Position numbers and translations under genes: made by a program. The notes below the pieces were generated by a model, which was not told where the DNA came from, did no database searches, and saw only the letters and a program-made list of their open reading frames with translations. A DNA stretch of 64,000 nt from SZUA-365 sp964635845. GTDB taxonomy: Bacteria > Bacteroidota > Ignavibacteria > SZUA-365. Shown here in pieces: positions 63,401 to 64,000 of this stretch. Where the stretch lies: positions 62,001-126,000 of the forward strand of contig CAZWNO010000001.1 of assembly GCA_964635845.1 (NCBI GenBank), in the 5' to 3' direction. Position 1 is the first letter of the stretch, and each line of letters opens with the position of its first letter.

Positions 63401-64000
63401 TCAGCGCACGGCTCGTGGAGATGATGGGTGGCGAGATCCGGGCCGAAAGCACGGTGGCGGAAGGCTCGGTGTTTTCCTTCACCATCGATGTGAAAGCTGT
63501 CGCCGTCGGCGGCGATACGGACAGTGAGGAACCGACAGGTGTCGAAGGACGGCGTGTGATCGTGGTCGACGACAACCAGACCAATCGCCGCATCCTCGAT
63601 CTGCAGTGCGCCGGCTGGGGCATGGAATGCCTCGTCGTGCCGTCGGCCGCGGAGGCACTGCGCGTGCTCGCGGAGCAGCCCGGCTGCGACCTGGCGATCA
63701 TCGACATGCTGATGCCGGGGATGGACGGCGTGGAACTCGCCCGCACGATCCGTGAGCGCTTCCCTGCCGCGGCGCCGCCGATGATCCTTCTGACATCGCT
63801 GAGCAAGCACGATGAACGCATCCCTGCCGAAGGACTGTTCCAGGCAGTACTCACGAAACCGGTGAAGCAGTCGCAGCTCTTCGACGTCATCGCGTCGGTG
63901 TTCACGAAGAACCGGCGGCGGAGTCGCAGGAAAAAAAAGGATATCCCGGTCCTCGACCGCCATCTCGCCGAGAAGCTTCCGCTCCGCATTCTTGTCGCCG
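60406..64000 (+). CDS. Hybrid sensor histidine kinase with PAS and GAF domains (partial)
   Basis: The gene runs off the right edge after about 1,198 codons. The order is a PAS-like domain (residues ~90-190), GAF (~198-365), PAS (~376-490), PAS (~500-620), GAF (~627-780) and a coiled coil. HisKA follows with His813 in SMSHEIRTPMNG, then HATPase (N box LNLVGNSIKFTD, G1 DTGIGIP, G2 KYGGTGLGLAISARL). A receiver domain has Asp1100 in IIDMLMPGMDG and Lys in VLTKPVK; a second receiver begins at the window edge (PLRILVA). No membrane segment is evident, so sensing is cytosolic. Start 60406 is uncertain: 60298 and 60454 are in frame. It is divergent from the trehalose operon. Confidence 0.85.
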   Translation, partial: MSRKPGKAHPAEFTCKMDQRHELLQRQLQKIFGETVPASGEWTQFLSLIDSTYRTFEAQRSELDQVLAQTSRELAQTDADRLAITETFPDLYLRISEDNRILESGGSQAPAFFHEHPLKERQVSEVPLFSEVMDLPALLRETRSTLARVTREVGLRQQEGMIWFEVSVIPITGDHVLVFFRDITVRKRALEELHARDRLLRGVTLAIRQIVTGESVAEGIRESLQTLGEAGEVDRVYIFRNESNPLSGAQRMSLRFEWTREAKHSYIASPPMQGIPYERELGRWFQLLSKGKTIRGLVRDFPAGERRLFERNGILSLMCVPIFSEGQCWGFIGFDDCRMPRVWSEQEESILSVMAGILGGIFAREEARDALQQSELRFRSLVQNLSDAITVLGADGEILYETIAVERMSGYSIKERSGKIIFPYIHPDDIERVKEVSKRVLSHPEYEEKVEFRHRHVNGSWLDLEAIAKNYLHVPSINGIVVTSRDVSERRRINEQMARLAQVVESVSDYIVITDLHGRIQYVNKPVLDRYGYTEAELSGQSSAILLSPGNPTNLREELLAKTLAGGWKGDLLNITRHGSEFWVYLTTSLLLHDGQPTGMVSISHDISDRKRAEQRLLVFSEHLKQIHRLTTQPYVQYEELFDDFLRTGMEIFGMDRGIIGRIDGTEYELFAVRSNDGSLKQGDRLPLSRAYCSHVVNRQATLTISQAGADPDFQDHPMYTEWGVESYIGTLIRVRGEIFGTLNFSSMRPYWRAFRDSDSEIIELLARSIGHDLEEQILEEERKRYAKELIAAKEAAESADRAKSDFLASMSHEIRTPMNGVIGMTGLLLETPLTADQHEYVETIRHSGDSLLAIINDILDFSKIESGRMDIEQHPFDLRPCIEEVFDLLTANVGDKTIEMLYLIDRDVPPVIESDITRLRQILLNLVGNSIKFTDRGEVFVSVSVKERDDARVRLQFEVRDTGIGIPAEKMNMLFRSFTQIDSSTTRKYGGTGLGLAISARLVEMMGGEIRAESTVAEGSVFSFTIDVKAVAVGGDTDSEEPTGVEGRRVIVVDDNQTNRRILDLQCAGWGMECLVVPSAAEALRVLAEQPGCDLAIIDMLMPGMDGVELARTIRERFPAAAPPMILLTSLSKHDERIPAEGLFQAVLTKPVKQSQLFDVIASVFTKNRRRSRRKKKDIPVLDRHLAEKLPLRILVA

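Noticed and set aside
61459..63963. Long open frame (834 codons) antisense to the hybrid kinase
   Set aside because: The plus strand carries clear PAS, HisKA, HATPase and receiver motifs. The antisense frame has none.

Overview
The window is GC-rich DNA from what looks like a member of the Bacteroidota/Chlorobiota-Ignavibacteriota (FCB) group. The main reason is that four secreted proteins end in type IX secretion (T9SS) C-terminal sorting domains of the kind seen in Ignavibacteria and Kapabacteria-like genomes (genes ending at 1059, 14850, 19019 and 33501). There are also Omp28-like, FG-GAP and right-handed beta-helix exoproteins, a class II (B12-dependent) ribonucleotide reductase and heptameric intergenic repeats. 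A run of 10 Ns (26753-26762) shows that this is a scaffold from a draft or metagenome assembly. The content is mostly housekeeping and surface biology. I saw no prophage, CRISPR array, rRNA operon or complete insertion sequence.

Layout. 1-4851 is a minus-strand set: a respiratory Fe-S/cytochrome b-type membrane protein cut by the window edge, a T9SS-exported Omp28-like protein, a TraB/GumN protein and an RlpA-SPOR protein. 4956-7265 holds a GH76-like glycosidase and a YdjM-like membrane hydrolase. A heptamer array and a methyltransferase follow. 8225-12061 carries an unusual lipoprotein amidase with a second, apparently dead amidase-like domain, then SpmA and SpmB homologues. 12068-14669 is minus-strand: a RAYT-type transposase homologue that seems to lack its catalytic tyrosine, a DUF3788-like protein, PurC and tRNA-Arg(ACG). 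14850-20839 holds two large T9SS cargo proteins. 21134-28228 carries LysS, a UvrD/PcrA helicase, an asparagine-synthase-like protein, a CoA-binding protein broken by the assembly gap, and an aldo-keto reductase. 28283-32900 carries an RNA methyltransferase, a small thrombospondin-type-3 protein flanked by two copies of a 150-bp palindromic element, and PriA.

32913-45595 contains a DUF2721 membrane protein, a beta-helix exoprotein, two outer-membrane-barrel proteins in an operon, AnmK, NrdJ, a lipoprotein, a bacterioferritin and an aminotransferase. 45699-48954 has aconitase and an unrecognised protein with a strong terminator. 49125-54929 runs on the plus strand: a tandem universal stress protein, a cation/proton antiporter fused to a PTS EIIA domain, 6-phosphofructokinase and a GH13 lipoprotein. 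54953-60197 is a compact minus-strand operon: an internally duplicated unknown protein, TreT-type trehalose synthase, OtsB, OtsA, then DapF. It therefore encodes two independent trehalose routes next to glycolytic and alpha-glucan genes. A large hybrid sensor kinase (60406 onward) is divergent from it and runs off the window.

Most interesting points: the palindromic elements that supply the last residues of the methyltransferase; the amidase with a pseudo-amidase repeat; the poly-C(11) tract just after a signal peptide (possible phase variation); the heptamer arrays filling intergenic gaps; the duplicated protein translationally coupled to TreT; and the tyrosine-less RAYT. No database searches were run. 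All family names rest on recognition of motifs in the sequence.
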